From Globodera rostochiensis (Eukaryota > Nematoda > Chromadorea > Rhabditida > Heteroderidae), in NCBI GenBank assembly GCA_018350325.1, contig JAEVLN010000027.1, positions 558,001 to 622,000 of the forward strand: a stretch of 64,000 nucleotides of DNA. Reading direction: 5' to 3'. Within the stretch, counting starts at the first letter, position 1. Every line of letters begins with the position of its first letter. The notes under the pieces are model-generated. The model saw only the letters and a list, made by a program, of their open reading frames with translations, had not been told where the DNA came from and ran no database searches. Shown here piece by piece: positions 12,001 to 23,770 of this stretch. The translations under genes were made by a program, and so were the position numbers.

Positions 12001-15000
12001 ATGCAAATTTTTTAACACAGTCATTTTTCAAAATCATAATCCTCGCGTTTAACTTTGTGCGTGTGCTATTTTATGCATTTATGATTGATTTCTGCCTAGT
12101 GTGCGGCAATGGCCTCGATACGATATTTCGATAAAATATCGGTATCGAAAAATATCGAAAAAAACATATATCGCGATATTTTTTCCCAAATTTTTTTGAC
12201 CCAATATGCAAAAAAACGTCATAAAACGCAACAATAAAAAATTCAATATTCTTAACTCTTCAACTCCACCATTAGAATCCGTCCCTTTTTTCAATAAAAT
12301 CTCGCATTTTTCTAGGAAGGAGAGCCCGACGATGCGGACAGATGCGTCGGAAAAATTTTGGGATTTTTGTTAAGAAATTTCACCAAAATTTTTCGCAAAT
12401 TAAGCATTTTGCTTCGTAATTTCGGAAAAATTTTCAAACAAAAAAAATTGGTGAGAGCGGAGGATGTCCGGCGGTGCCGATAGGCGCCGCCGGGGGAATT
12501 TTTACAAACATTGGCAACCTTTGATAAGAAATTTGAAGCCAAAATTCAAAAATGCGATGAATTTTTTAAAAAATTTGTCTTTTGCGCGCGCGTATTTTAA
12601 TTAAATTATTAGAAAATTTATTTTAAAAAACTTTGATTAACGTGGGGAGCGTACGTGACAAGAGGCGAAAGGAGAAATAATGGCTTCTACTCAAGCGGGT
12701 TCGAACCCAGTGTGATACTTTGAGTGAACAAACGCGATAAAATATCGCGATATTTTAACTTTTCGATACGATATTTCGATATAAATATCGCGAATTTTTA
12801 TCGAAATATCGTATCGTGTCGCACACTATTTCTGCCATACATATTTGTAAAAATATTAGCAACCTTTTAAAAAATGCGGTAATTTTTTGAAGCTTTTTAG
12901 GGATAGGAGAGGTCAGGTAGTAACGGGGCCAATCACACAGAGTAACCACAGAGCCATACGTCTTGCATGGGAATGTTGTTAAAGATTTTAAAATTCCTTT
13001 AGTTTTTAAGCTCAGAAGAAAAACTTAATGAATTCTCACCAAAAATCCAATCTTTAGGGGTGTAAAAAAGTCTCGATTTTTCGAGACCACACCCGAGACT
13101 CGATACCGAAACCAAAAAACCCGAGTTTTCTCGAGTCGAGACCAAGACTCTCGTGCAGACTAGTTTTAGCCCCTATTTTGGGCTTTTTAGTCCCTAAAAA
13201 GCTGGGTTCTACTAATCACGGATCAAAATCGCGGACTATTTCAAACATCCGTAATCCGTGATCACGGATCCCAAAATCGGCGTCTTTCGTCGGTAAGTGA
13301 AAATTCAAAAAATTTGATGGCCTATATCTCGTTCCCCAGGCGTCCGCAGCTAAAATGAATAATTCCACTTTGTGGTAGAAATGTGGGGGTGATCTATCAG
13401 TGTGCCAAGTTCATCCCGAAACTCCACGGGCACTTGGGGACCTTCCCTTTGTTAGGTGTAAAATATGTAAAATATGTTTTTAGCAGAAAAAGAAGAGAAT
13501 CATTATGAAGACAAAAATGAAGATCCATCGCAAATAGATGAGAAAAGAGAAGAGAACAAAGGAACTGAGAAGGAATCAAATCGAAATGCTAATGAAGGAA
13601 ACGAAGGCATAGAAACTGGACCCAATACTGAAGGAGAAAAAGGAGTTCGTGATGGCCGTGGTGGAATTCCACCATATTCAGAAGAGGTCAACGAAGCTAA
13701 TGGAACAACGTTACCTCCACCTTTAACAAGAGAAGGAAGCGAAAACACGGGAAGAGATGGACAACCATACGGTGAAGAAAGTGGAAATAATCAAGCAACA
13801 AAAAAACATAAGGATGATGTTTTTGGTGAAAGTGATGGACAAAAGTCGGGTGTCCAAAAAACTGCTGCTGACGAAAATGGACAATTGGAAGAAGCAACCG
13901 CCGAAGCAATGCCACTCGATGCAACAATGCCACCCATCAACGTTCCGTTTAGTCACACAACACTTGCTCCCATTGTTGGTCCTGTTGATGGAAACGATTC
14001 ATCTGTTCCGGACTGCTCCGACAATCCGGGTGAATGGGGTGCGTGGCTTGAAGTCGGGGCGTGCTCGGCTGACTGCGGAGCTTTCGGCATGATTCAAAGG
14101 GTGCGCGAATGTCTGTCTTTCCAAAGCGGCAGAGGCTGCCCATGTGTGTAAGCGAATTTTGGTTTAACATTTTTTTGAAAATCGTTTTAAGGATCTGGCA
14201 TATTGTTTATTTAATCCAAGCTGGTATTCCGAACAAATTAGCCCTATTAATATTAATTAACAGGGCTAAGATTTTTAGGCTCGAAGAACCTCAAAAAACG
14301 CCTAAAATAGGTGAGAAAAATGCCAAAGGTTCATAAGCAAAAATAGGCTCTTAAAAATGTGTGTAAAAATAACAAAAATGGCTTAAAACATTGTTTTTTA
14401 CATTTATCTCAGTAGATTGCTTCTTTTAGGCAAGACTTGCAAAATAGGCGCTAAAAAGGCACGAAATTCTATGAAGAAAAAATTCGAATTTTATTGTATT
14501 TTTTATAAAAAATTTCAAAAAATAAATTTAAGTTTTATTTGTATTTTTTTAAAAAAAAAATTCAAAAAATTCGTGATCTTGGCAAGAAAATTCGAATTTT
14601 ATTGCATTTTTCTCAAGAAAATTTTACGACTAAAAACATGTTTTTCGTGCCTCGCCAAAACAAAGCTGCAGCAAAAATAGACAAAAACGTAAAATCTTAG
14701 CCCTGAATATTAATGTTTGAGAACTTTTGTAAGGACAAAAACAAAATTCTTTATTTGCTGTTTCAAGTCCAGACACCTGCAGTTTTGCAGAACTGCGCTT
14801 ACCATTTGCATATTTATTTTTATAAATTATCATTAGAATTTTTTTTAAAACCCATTTCACTGACGAAATCACCGGGCACGGTTTGTTTGGTCACATTTCG
14901 TTTCGTTTCGTACAATTTTCGAAAGTTCAAAAATTTCCAAAATTATTTTACGGATATTTTAATTTCGATACAATATTCGGTAAATTTATCGCACGAAATA

Positions 15001-15435
15001 TCGTATCGTGTCGAGCACTACTGTTAATTACCTTTGAAACCTTGATAATCGTTTAATGCACGTTTTGCGTAACAACTATCCGCATTTTGGAATTGAGTTG
15101 ACGGATAATCGAATTCCGATTTTACGAATCTTACTTAAAATATTTCGTAACATTTTAGCGGCGAATATAAAGTGACCGAGCGCTGTAACATCGGAGTATG
15201 CCAATATCCATTACCATCTTGTTATCAGGAATACAACTTGATCTACTTAGATGGAAAGTTCGCGTGTGGTCCTCAGAAAGAAGTAAACCCAATTTGGCAC
15301 TCACAAATTTATAAATTGGATTTTCCAATTTAGGAAATAATTAAGCGGTTTCTGGATGAATCGAATGCAGTGAAAAATGGACATCCCACAAGGCCGAAGC
15401 TAAAAGAACGAGTGGGAAGGACACTGTTTTTTTAA
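77..15435 (+). CDS. Giant acidic-repeat protein with C-terminal thrombospondin type-1 module (5' end outside window)
   Basis: I do not recognise an orthologue of the whole protein. The model joins exons 77-857, 1630-11988, 13484-14147, 15159-15282 and 15334-15435, with stop TAA at 15433. Every junction is GT-AG and keeps phase: 857 leaves one base and 1630 supplies two; 11988 and 13484 do the same; 14147 leaves two and 15159 supplies one; 15282/15334 is phase 0. Exon 1 is a Gln/Glu/Asp-rich disordered stretch. The giant exon is Lys/Glu-rich up to about 2400, then made of repeats around the core KPPSDNGEESKQKEEEEKSE. The last exons carry a TSP1 module (W-G-A-W, C-S-A-D-C-G, V-R-E-C, C-N-I-G-V-C) followed by a nematode-typical short motif ending F-A-C-G-P. 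The predicted role is extracellular matrix or secreted surface protein, but any signal peptide lies upstream of the window. Alternatively the repeat gene ends at TAA 11997-11999 and the TSP1 exons are a separate gene. Confidence 0.62.
858..1629 (+). other. Intron 1 of the giant gene, containing a hAT-like MITE
   Basis: It begins GTGAGT at 858 and ends TTTTATAG at 1629. Phase is kept, since the G at 857 joins AT at 1630 to make an Asp codon. It contains the 117-bp MITE listed separately and no coding signal. Confidence 0.65.
911..1027. mobile_element. hAT-like MITE with perfect 8-bp target-site duplication
   Basis: The element begins TAGAGCACGGACCGATCGA and ends with a complementary sequence finishing CCGGGCTCTA. 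It is flanked on both sides by GTTAAGAC (903-910 and 1028-1035). The TAGAG-CGGAC terminal inverted repeats and 8-bp duplication are typical of the hAT superfamily. It has no coding capacity. Confidence 0.8.
2440..11990 (+). repeat. Protein-coding tandem repeat array (Glu/Lys/Ser/Pro-rich)
   Basis: Imperfect units, mostly about 75-110 bp, alternate PPSDNGEESKQ or PPTDNQGEK blocks with acidic EEEEKSEEGEA blocks and short linkers such as DAGTK, ETATN or AKTATN. The same forward reading phase (codon start divisible by 3) is open from 1629 to about 6800 and again from about 7578 to the stop at 11997. There are no Cys or aromatic residues in the typical unit, so the product should be highly charged and disordered. 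Unit variants are shuffled rather than ordered, as expected from unequal crossing-over. Because unit lengths are multiples of three, the other frames and the reverse strand also stay open for hundreds of codons. Those antisense frames are shadows. Confidence 0.9.
6800..7577 (+). other. Corrupted segment of the repeat array (probable sequence errors)
   Basis: Within about 0.77 kb the otherwise clean repeat loses single or few bases again and again. Examples are the repeat words for GCAAGAAGAG, CCTTCCGATAAT and GAAGAAGAAAAATCT appearing shortened, often in runs of A or G. The forward frame is broken by stops from 6879 onward. Clean repeat resumes at about 7578 in the same codon phase as before 6800. 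Dense small deletions confined to one block inside a long repeat look like unpolished long-read consensus over a collapsed or poorly covered repeat. A true frameshifted pseudogene segment is less likely, because both flanks remain open for thousands of bases. Confidence 0.7.
12099..12828. mobile_element. Non-autonomous inverted-repeat element
   Basis: The left end reads AGTGTGCGG, then a short insert, then CGATACGATATTTCGATAAAAT. The right end is the complement, reading ATTTTTATCGAAATATCGTATCG then TGTCGCACACT. Similar ends occur near 14960-15022, so this is a small repeated family. No open reading frame with transposase features is visible inside. Confidence 0.55.
12655..12725. tRNA. tRNA-like remnant (pseudo-tRNA or SINE head)
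   Basis: It has a perfect B-box-like word GGTTCGAACCC near 12695 and a poor A-box match about 40 bp upstream. I cannot fold a convincing acceptor stem or assign an anticodon, so it is a degenerate tRNA-derived sequence at best. Confidence 0.2.
14261..14705. mobile_element. CAGGG-ended hAT-like non-autonomous element in intron 3 of the giant gene
   Basis: Terminal inverted repeats CAGGGCTAAGATTTT at 14261 and its complement ending at 14705 enclose about 445 bp. The flanking 8-mers TTAATTAA and AATATTAA are similar, consistent with a degraded 8-bp duplication. It lies in the 14148-15158 intron between the two TSP1 exons. Confidence 0.6.
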
Positions 15436-15573
15436 AACAAGTGCAAATAATTCATTTTTTTTTACTAAACTCGGTGTTGCTTGGTTTGGCATTACTTACA
15501 TTGTTGCCAATATTGTTTATAGAGTTTTACGGTTATTTTTTAAACAAATTACCTTGATAACAAATTTATTTTA

Positions 15574-16188
15574 AGTAGAGACGAGATTTTTAGGGTTTTA
15601 CATTTCTTTTGCGAATAGGGTTTGACGAGAGAAGCCCAGAAATAGCATTCATTTCGAAAAATTGACTTTTTAGTCCCTAAAAATCCCTATTTCGGCCTTT
15701 TTGAGAATAAACCCAATTTCGCCGTTTTTGCGTTTTTAGACCCTATTTTGGCACTTTTGCCCAAAATTTTAAGAAAAAAATGCAATATTTTAGTCATTTT
15801 CCCGAAAATTTCTTAAGAAATGCAATAAAAATGAAAAATATCCCCCCTAAAAAAAGACTTTTTCTTGGACCAAAAATCCACCCCCAAAATCGACATTTTT
15901 CCTAAAAATTTTTTATTTGACATTTCTTTATAATTCAAAAACGTATGTAAAATATTATATTTACAATTGTAAGAAGAAAAATAATAAAGACTGATGGATT
16001 TTAAATGTTTTAACGCAAAATTTGACTGGATTTGGGCAGTTTTAGCACATTTTATAGTCCCTATTTTACCACTTTTTGGGCTTTTTAGTCCCTATTTTAG
16101 AGGTTTTAAGTCTTTATTTTAGGGGTTTTTAGTCCCTATTATATGTCCCTTTTTCACGTTTTTAGTCCCTAAAAATCTCGTCTCTACT
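15574..16188. mobile_element. Tc1/mariner-like non-autonomous element (TA flanks)
   Basis: Inverted ends AGTAGAGACGAGATTTTTAGG (15574) and its exact complement (ending 16188) are flanked by TA on both sides. The interior is filled with degenerate copies of tttagtccctattttaggg on both strands and encodes nothing. The structure fits a MITE mobilised by a Tc1/mariner-type transposase. The TA duplication is short, so the superfamily call is tentative. Confidence 0.7.
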
Positions 16189-19100
16189 TATTAGAGCTGT
16201 TCGAGAGTCTCGTTCTCGAGTCAAGAAATTTCTCAGTTTTTTTGAGTCTCGGTCTCGGGTTTTCAGTCTCGGAAAACGAGACCTTTTTGCACTGGTAATG
16301 TGGCATTTTTGGTGAGAACCACGCGTCAACAAAAAGTGATTGGAGAAATAAAAGAAGTTGTTTTTGTTCCGTTGAACAAAACGTATACCTATTATCAAAA
16401 GATCGCAAAAAAATGAAATCTAATAAAAATTGGATTTTAATTTTAAAAATGTGATTTGAAGCTCACCCAAATATTAATCGAATTTTAATTAAAAAATCGT
16501 TTTGCGGTTCACCAAAAAAATTTAATAAAAATTTTTGAAGCTGATTAAAATATTAATAAAAAATTAGAAAACTCGTTTTTGCAACTCACTAAAAATACGC
16601 GACATTTTAACAAAAAAAATTTGCTTGCAAAGCTCCATGCAACATAATTTTGGGGTACCGGTATTTGCCATATTTCCACACCTGCCATAATTTTGCCCTA
16701 TTTAGAACTTGTGAAATTTTTTATTTTTTACGGGAAAAATGAGAACTTTCCAAAAATAGTGCTCCTTGCTCGTACAATTTAAAGTTTTTGGTTGCAGCTG
16801 TTAACAAATTGAGTAAAAAATTCAAAATTTTCTTGACGCGCCTATCATCGACCCCCTCCCCCAGAAGTGAAGCCGAATTCCTTAAAAAAATTGTTTTTTT
16901 GAAAATTTCTTAAGAAAACATGCCATAAAATGCCATATTTTTGGAGTCGGTTGCCATATTTTCTCGAAGGTGATCTGAGAGCCCCCCTGTCTATACTCTT
17001 TTGCACATCCGAAGTGTCCGCGAATCGTTCTGAAATATTTTTTTTAATTTTTAGAAATTGTTTTCTTTGCCTAAGTTAATTAAAAGACGCAAAAAAATAT
17101 TTACACAGTCGGGTTTGAATTTTGAGACCCCGGAATTCCGAGTTCGGATTTCCGAAATATTGAGCAAAAAGTCGGGTCTTTGGACCAATTTTGTTAACAA
17201 ATCTTTTTAAAATCTAAATATTTCCCGGCGGCGCCGATAGGCGCCTTGACCTCTACCATTTTAGGCCTCGGAATTCCGCAAATTACCGTTACCGATTACC
17301 GAAAAACTCCATTTGCCGTTATTACTCGGCTTCCTCTCTCTCTCTTTTTTGTCGTCCGTCGCCTGCGGAGCGAAATTGAGGAAAGCCCCCCCCCCCTCCA
17401 GCAAAATTTGGAAATGCCCAAAAATTGATAAAAGAGTAATGATCATCACATCATTCAGTCATCGACCGACCCAAATTTACAACCGATAAGCTTTTATTAG
17501 GTGTATTGCCTGGCCCTTCTTTTGTATGTGTACATTTCACAGCAAAAAGAAGCCGGGGAGAAGAATAAGCACATCAAATTGTAGTCGTCGTCCATTGCAA
17601 AAATTATGATTTTGTTCGCTAAATTAATGTTATATGTATACTAAATTTAGCAAATTAAAACAATTTTTTCAATAAAAAATTCCGTGTGTGAAATATTTCG
17701 TCGTGTTAATTGAAAAACTTTGTTACAATTGCGCTTTGTTTGTTATTAACTAGCGGTTTAGGTGCGCCTAACAGCGCACCTTTTGGCATTTTCCCCAAAC
17801 TTAGTTTCTGGAATTTTCCCTTTTTGCATTATCTCCCTTTTAGCATATGGCACTTTTCCCCCTTGGCATTTTCCCATTTTGCAACTATTTTTGGAATCCA
17901 TGGTTTTTCAAATCATTTTTTTTTGTTGTCATCGTTTGACTTTTTGTTGAGCCCCGAAAAAGCGATAAATCTCGCCGCCGCCCCCACTCAATAAATAAAA
18001 TATAATCCATGGGGGAGCCCATCGAAGTGTGAACGTCCTCCAAACCCCCGACGAACCATTTTTACTATTATTATTATGAATTTATTATCATCGGCGTCAA
18101 TAGTTTTCGGTTCAGTAAACCGACGGCGACAAATCGATCGGAAAAGCTATCGACTCCGATCAATGAGAGGTGTGATGATCAGTTTTGATCAAATCACTCG
18201 AATTTGCATTTCCAACTTTTTAAATGTGCTTTTCATTGGTTTCTGTAAAATAAGTATGTAAATTCTAACAAAATTTTTGAAATAAATTTTATTTTTAATA
18301 ATTTTTAAACATTAATTTTATGCGTTTTGTGTGCTATCTGAAAAATAAAAATTTGAAGAATTTTGAGTAAAGTCTTTTTTATTTAACCTATTTCTTTTTA
18401 ATTTAAAATGATAAATTTTATTTTTTTTAAAGCATTTCAATTAGGGATGTTCGAGACTCAAAATTTACCGAGATCAATATTTAAAATCCTTCTAATGACG
18501 CCTTTAATTCTAAGCGCAAATTTTATCCATTTATTTACACATTTTTATTATGATTTTTCTTTTTCCACAATTTATTTGAATAGGTTTTTTAAAAGAAAAT
18601 GTTCTATTTTATATTTTTGAATTTAAACATCAAAAAATGCAATGCTTGCACAGCTTTTTAAACGCTGAAAATGGGCGAAATGAAATGCCTATCATTTATT
18701 TGATGCCTTTTTAATAAATAAAAAAAGGTATTGCAATTTTCGCAACATTGGCAATTTTTAAATGTTAGAAAATTGATTTTGCCACAAATTTTCACCTTGA
18801 CATGGGGAGAACAAACATTCAGTCTATTGCAGGGTCCCCCCATCTGTCCTTATTTTTAAGATTTGTCCTTATTTCAAGTTTTCGCCCTTATTTTTCGAAT
18901 CTTTAATTTTCAGCCCGAACCCTCATTGGGTAAAACTCTCAGTTTTTGACCAATTTTCTTAAAAATTAATTTAATGAATTGTTTTGCCAAAAATTTTCAT
19001 CATTAATGGGTTGGGGGGATTTCGCGCGGTGTTTGCGTTCGGATTAACCTCCAAAACCCCTCCCTCACCGTCGGAGGCGCTGGCCCTTCATCACATGGGC

Positions 19101-21829
19101 AAAATCTTTCTGTTTTGAGCGCGTCCATCATTTGACGATGATTGGCACGACCCCTCCGGGGCTGAAGGGAGGGCGAAACTGGACGAGTCCCCTGCTTGGT
19201 CCTAGCTAAATACTCAGAACGCCGGCGGTGAACGGATAAGGAGTTTTATATATTTTTAGGTAAAAATTTAAGTATGTGTCTAAATGGGCATATTGCGCAT
19301 ATATATGCTCCAAGGTCAAATAAGCAACCAAAATTATGGGTTTATTTTTCAGTTTTGGTCAAAAATGCCAAAATAGGCACCGATACGCAAAAAAATATGC
19401 AGGAACCCCAAAACATGCAATTTTAAACTTTCCCAACGTAGCAAGGCTGTTTCGGGCCGTATTCATCAGAACATATAAGCCATCAAGTCCAGGACCGGGT
19501 CCAAGAAATTTCAAAATGACGGACGCTTTAATAAAACCATTTAATCCCATCCCTAATTATCACGAATTTTGGCATTTTATTTTTTCATTATGTATTATTA
19601 TTTAATTTTGCATTTTGATTATTTTTAACCCTTTTTGACATTTTTGGCTATTACCTAATTTTGGCATTTTTATTAGAAATGGAAAATCTGAGCTTTCCAT
19701 CAAACCCCCCTCTCTGCCCCTATCCCCTCCGGTGACACTTCCGTTCCGTTTGCGCAAAATCTGTAATTAAAGGCTCTCCGCTCCGTCGTCCCCTCGGGGG
19801 AAATATCCCCTTCCTTCTACCTTTACGCTTGTACAAAGGTCAAAAGGTCGTCATCATCGGTTGATGATGACGAGGCCGACGATGAGAGAGGTTAATGGAC
19901 GGAAATTGAAGATTCGGACGACTTTGCCGATTTTTGGAGAATGCCCAACCCCCCTCCGCCCCAGACATTTGCATTGAAAGTGCGCTCCGGTACAAATTTA
20001 CCAAAAATTAAGCCGAACACTGACCTCCAGCTCGCAAATATGCATCGAGATCAAATCTCAAAAATAAATTTCCAAAAAAAAAGCGTTTATTTATCTTCTT
20101 TTTCCCAGAAAAATTGCAATTTAAAGAAAACTTTAGAAGACTTCACTCTAAAAAAAGGGTTTTCTGCTTTTTATTCCTTCCTTACAAATTAGAGGAAAAA
20201 ATTTTATTAATATTTTTTTTGTATTTAAAAAGATTAGCGTTTATGGCCGACCGACCGGCCCCCCGGCGCGACCCCGGCGCGACCCCCCCCCCCCAAAGGT
20301 ATTTTCTTCGAAAATTTCCAAAATCCTCACAATGTCTACCACAAGTAAATCCCAAATGTTCACAATGCTCCCCCCCCCCCCCTCCCCTCCTTGCAAATCG
20401 GAATTGTTTATGCTGCTCATTGTGTGTTGCTTGCTATGTGTTCGACCCCTCGGGGGACAATCTCAGCGGGTGGGAAATGTGTGGGGGGGGGGCACTTCCC
20501 AGTAAGTGCCTCATCCAGTGGTGTTGGTGCACAGCTTTGTTGCACGCACCAACAACAATAATCTCCCAACCACAACCCCTCGGGGGACAGAACGACCCTT
20601 CCCGAGATTTGGATGATGACGACCGACGATTGACCGACCCCCCCCCAAAGGGATGAATGAATGGGTAAAAGAAAGGGCACAAATCTTGTGACGGGGGAGG
20701 CAATCCCGAAAACAATGTGATTTCGCGTCGTGTGAAACTTGGTGTTAATTGAAAAAACTTACCATCGAGAATTTTAAGACGAGTTTGTCCAAATTGCCTC
20801 TAATTTCAATAAAAATTTGTTTTGTTTTTTGTTATATTAGAACATTTACCTAATTTTTGCACAATTTTGCGTCGCAATTTCCAATTTTTATCAAACAAAA
20901 ACTTAGGTATTAGAAAATTTGTCCAAATTTTGGCTCATAATTTTTGCTTAAATTATCGCCGCGTGATTCGTTTTTTAATTAGTCCACTCAAAAAAAAAAG
21001 TTCAAAGGGATACGAAACCCCCAAAATTCGGGGCAATTTATTATTGTCGGTCATCCCAATTTACTTTTCCATTGTCTTTTTTTGAATTGAATCCGAAAAA
21101 AATAACGAAAAACAAATGTTTACAATTTTAGATTTATTTTTTATGTATAAATTAGAGTTTTTTGCATTTTAATATATTGTCGTCCTAATTCAAAACCTTC
21201 ATTCTTAAAAATGTTTCCTATTTTATAATTAATTGATTAATTTACCTATAATTACATTTAAATTGATTTTACGAGAATTTAATATATTAAAACCACTTTT
21301 TTTTGTAAATTTTAGAATTTTTATTAATAAAATTGTTCTTTTTGTGTGTTAAATTTTCTTCAATTTTTATCACTAAAATAAGAGCTAGTTGCAGTTTTCT
21401 GTCCACCAATAAACAAGTCAATTGATCAGATTAATTGGCGGATGAAAATGGGCGTTTGTTTATTTGTGTATTTAGTGCATTTGTCCAGTGATTATTTGTC
21501 CCATTGCTCTCGACGACTCACCGCCGCGAGTCGACAGCAAATTTTGCTTTTCTATAAATGGAAAAAATGTTTTGTTTGAAAATTCCAGCTGCCCAACAAA
21601 ATGCTAAAAAGAAAAAAAATTCCTTTAAAATCTAAAAAAACAAAATATTGTGGACAAAATATGTCCAAGTTTTCAATACACCAAAGACATTTTGTGTCTT
21701 TCCCCTAACGCTAAACTGGGCATTTCGTCCCTTGTGTTCGTTCGTTAAACAAAATGGGACATTTCGTTCCTAGCACACAATTCGTCTGTTCCGGTGATGA
21801 AATGTCGCAAGACAAAATGTCCAATTTCA

Positions 21830-22200
21830 CTACGTTTTGCCTCCGGTACATTTTGCCTCCCCAGCAAAAATGGTACGTTTTGCCACCCCAGCAAAAATGG
21901 TACGTTTTGCCTCCAGTACGTTTTGGCAATGTTACGTTTCTTGAATGCTTTTGAGCATGTGCTTGAATGTTTTTGAGGCCAAAAAATTCCGGGAAAATTT
22001 TGAAAGCGAAAAACCTTCGAATTTGTGTTCGGGGTTCGAAATTCACCGAAATTTAAGTTTTTGACGAGTTGGCAAAATGTAACGTTTTTGCTGAGGAGGC
22101 AAAACGTCCATTGTTGCTGTGGGGGCAAAACGTACCATTTTTGCTGGGGAGGCAAAACGTACCGGAGGCAAAATGATCGGAGGCAAAACGTACGGACACC
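21830..22200. mobile_element. Foldback element built of GGCAAAACGTACC repeats
   Basis: The left half contains several TACGTTTTGCCTCC words separated by CCAGCAAAAATGG. The right half carries the complementary words GGAGGCAAAACGTACC and CCATTTTTGCTGG. The single strand would fold into a long imperfect hairpin. A related copy lies at 47821-48174. Confidence 0.6.
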
Positions 22201-23539
22201 TCCAATTTATCGTTCAATGTTAAATCTTTTAGAGACAAATTTTGCTATTGGAAATGGAAGATTCCCTTAAGACTTAAGAAATTCAAAAATGATGACTTTA
22301 ATCCCGACCGACCATGGCTGGGCAAAACGGGCGATAGGTCAAAATGTTACCCGGTCAAAATGCCAACGGTTTAAATGCCAACTCTGCCTGGTTTGGCATT
22401 TCCAGTTGGCATTTCGTCCTGACCCGGACCACAATTACCTAGCCGCCGTTCCCAGTGTGTCCATTCTCTGTATTCTCTGCTTCTCTGTGTGTTCTCCTAC
22501 TTGTTCACACTCTTTTTGTTGTCCTCTGTTTCTTTGCCCACGAATTGCCCCCGCGAGCGCCTCTTTTAGGTGCCACAAGCATTTTACACAAATGCGGCAG
22601 CTGTCGCATCTCTGCTTCTCTGCCGCTCCAATACTTTCACACAGCGTCTGCTTTCTTTGTTTCTCTCATTTCTGCACACTCTCTCGCATTCCTTCATTTT
22701 CTGCAGGCTATTTTAAGTGTTGCTCTCATTTCTCTGTAGTCAGTCAGTCAGTCTCTCGCTTTTTTCATTCTCTCTGCCGCCTCCGCCAAACAATGGGGAC
22801 CAAATGTGGCTTTAGGCATTTGCCTGGAGGCTGTCAGCCGCAGGCGCACCTTCCTCTGCGTCACTGACTGTTTGGTTAGCTTTTCGGCTTAAAGCTAATA
22901 TTGCCATTTCTAATGCGTATTTCTTAATTTTAATCAACTCGTTTTTTTTATTCAACTCGTTTTTTTCCTTAAATTTCAAAAGAGCTTAGGGGTTCGTTAG
23001 GCTTAGGCCTAAGCTTTTGTCCGATTTTGATCATAAATGCATTTTTACTAAAAAACGAGTTAATTTTAGATTCTTTTTGGTTCACTCGTTTCAAAAAATC
23101 AACTCGTTTCCAAAAAAAACGAGTTGGTGAAAAAGGAGTTGATATTTTACCATATTGACGACCACTATCGCTGGTTGGTTGGTTACGTCTTGAGCCTTAC
23201 CACAAAAAATGGTTACCGGGTTTTTTTGCTTCCCAGGCCTTGCCACAAAAACTTGGCAAAATGCCATCAGCGTCCCCCCCCCACCCCCACCCCCTTCCTC
23301 CTCATTCTGTGCGTCATCATTTGCCATTTGTTGTGACGTTTGTTGGCGCTGCTTGCTGTTGTTGTCCCTACTGAGTCGAAAAAATGCTTATTTTTCTATT
23401 TTAGACGCATTTTAGGCAAATTTAGGGCGCTAGGTCAAAATGCCAGCCTGGACTAAAACGGTCAAATCCAGCCGGAAAATTCTTTAATTTTATAATCTTT
23501 AAGCAAGAATAAAATATTTTTGGCGAAGTTACTATTTTG

Positions 23540-23735
23540 GCCCTAGTTGACATTTTGACCGTTTTTTAGTTGACATTTTGACCATTTTTGGCCTAGTTGG
23601 CATTTTGACCATTTTTGGCCTAGTTGGCATTTTGACCATTTTTGGCCTAGTTGGCATTTTGTCCGTTTTGGCCCTAGTTGGCATTTTGTCCGTTTTGGCC
23701 CTAGTTGGCATTTTGACCATTTGGCATTTTGTCTT
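23540..23735. repeat. Tandem array, about 28-30 bp unit
   Basis: About seven imperfect copies of gttggcattttgaccattttt(gg)cctagt. The same TTGGCATTTTGACC words recur as inverted copies at 23430-23470 and 22350-22420, so the array may be an expansion inside a terminal inverted repeat. Confidence 0.75.
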
Positions 23736-23770
23736 GACACGCACATATTTCCAACTTTCAAAGAAATTCA

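Larger units (their letters stand above)
11989..13483 (+). other. Putative intron 2 of the giant gene (transposon-filled)
   Basis: The proposed donor is GTTTGG at 11989, just before the alternative stop TAA at 11997. The acceptor is TTTTTAG ending at 13483. It contains an inverted-repeat element (12099-12828), a tRNA-like segment near 12655-12725, and a family of cgagactcgag-rich sequence at 13060-13165. The donor is weak, so a gene end at 11999 remains possible. Confidence 0.45.

Noticed and set aside
9328..12024. 898-residue reverse-strand open frame (ILPHYRKEAFW repeats)
   Set aside because: It is the antisense shadow of the forward repeat array; units are multiples of three so other frames stay open. 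It has no Met-led start or splice context.
17710..17994. Signal-peptide-like frame (KNFVTIALCLLLTSGLGAP)
   Set aside because: It starts at TTG with no ATG or acceptor in frame, and the downstream composition is repetitive tttgcattttccc DNA.
22289..22867. 192-residue frame in CT-rich DNA
   Set aside because: It is low complexity with no domain or splice logic, and part of it overlaps ttggcatttt-type repeat sequence.
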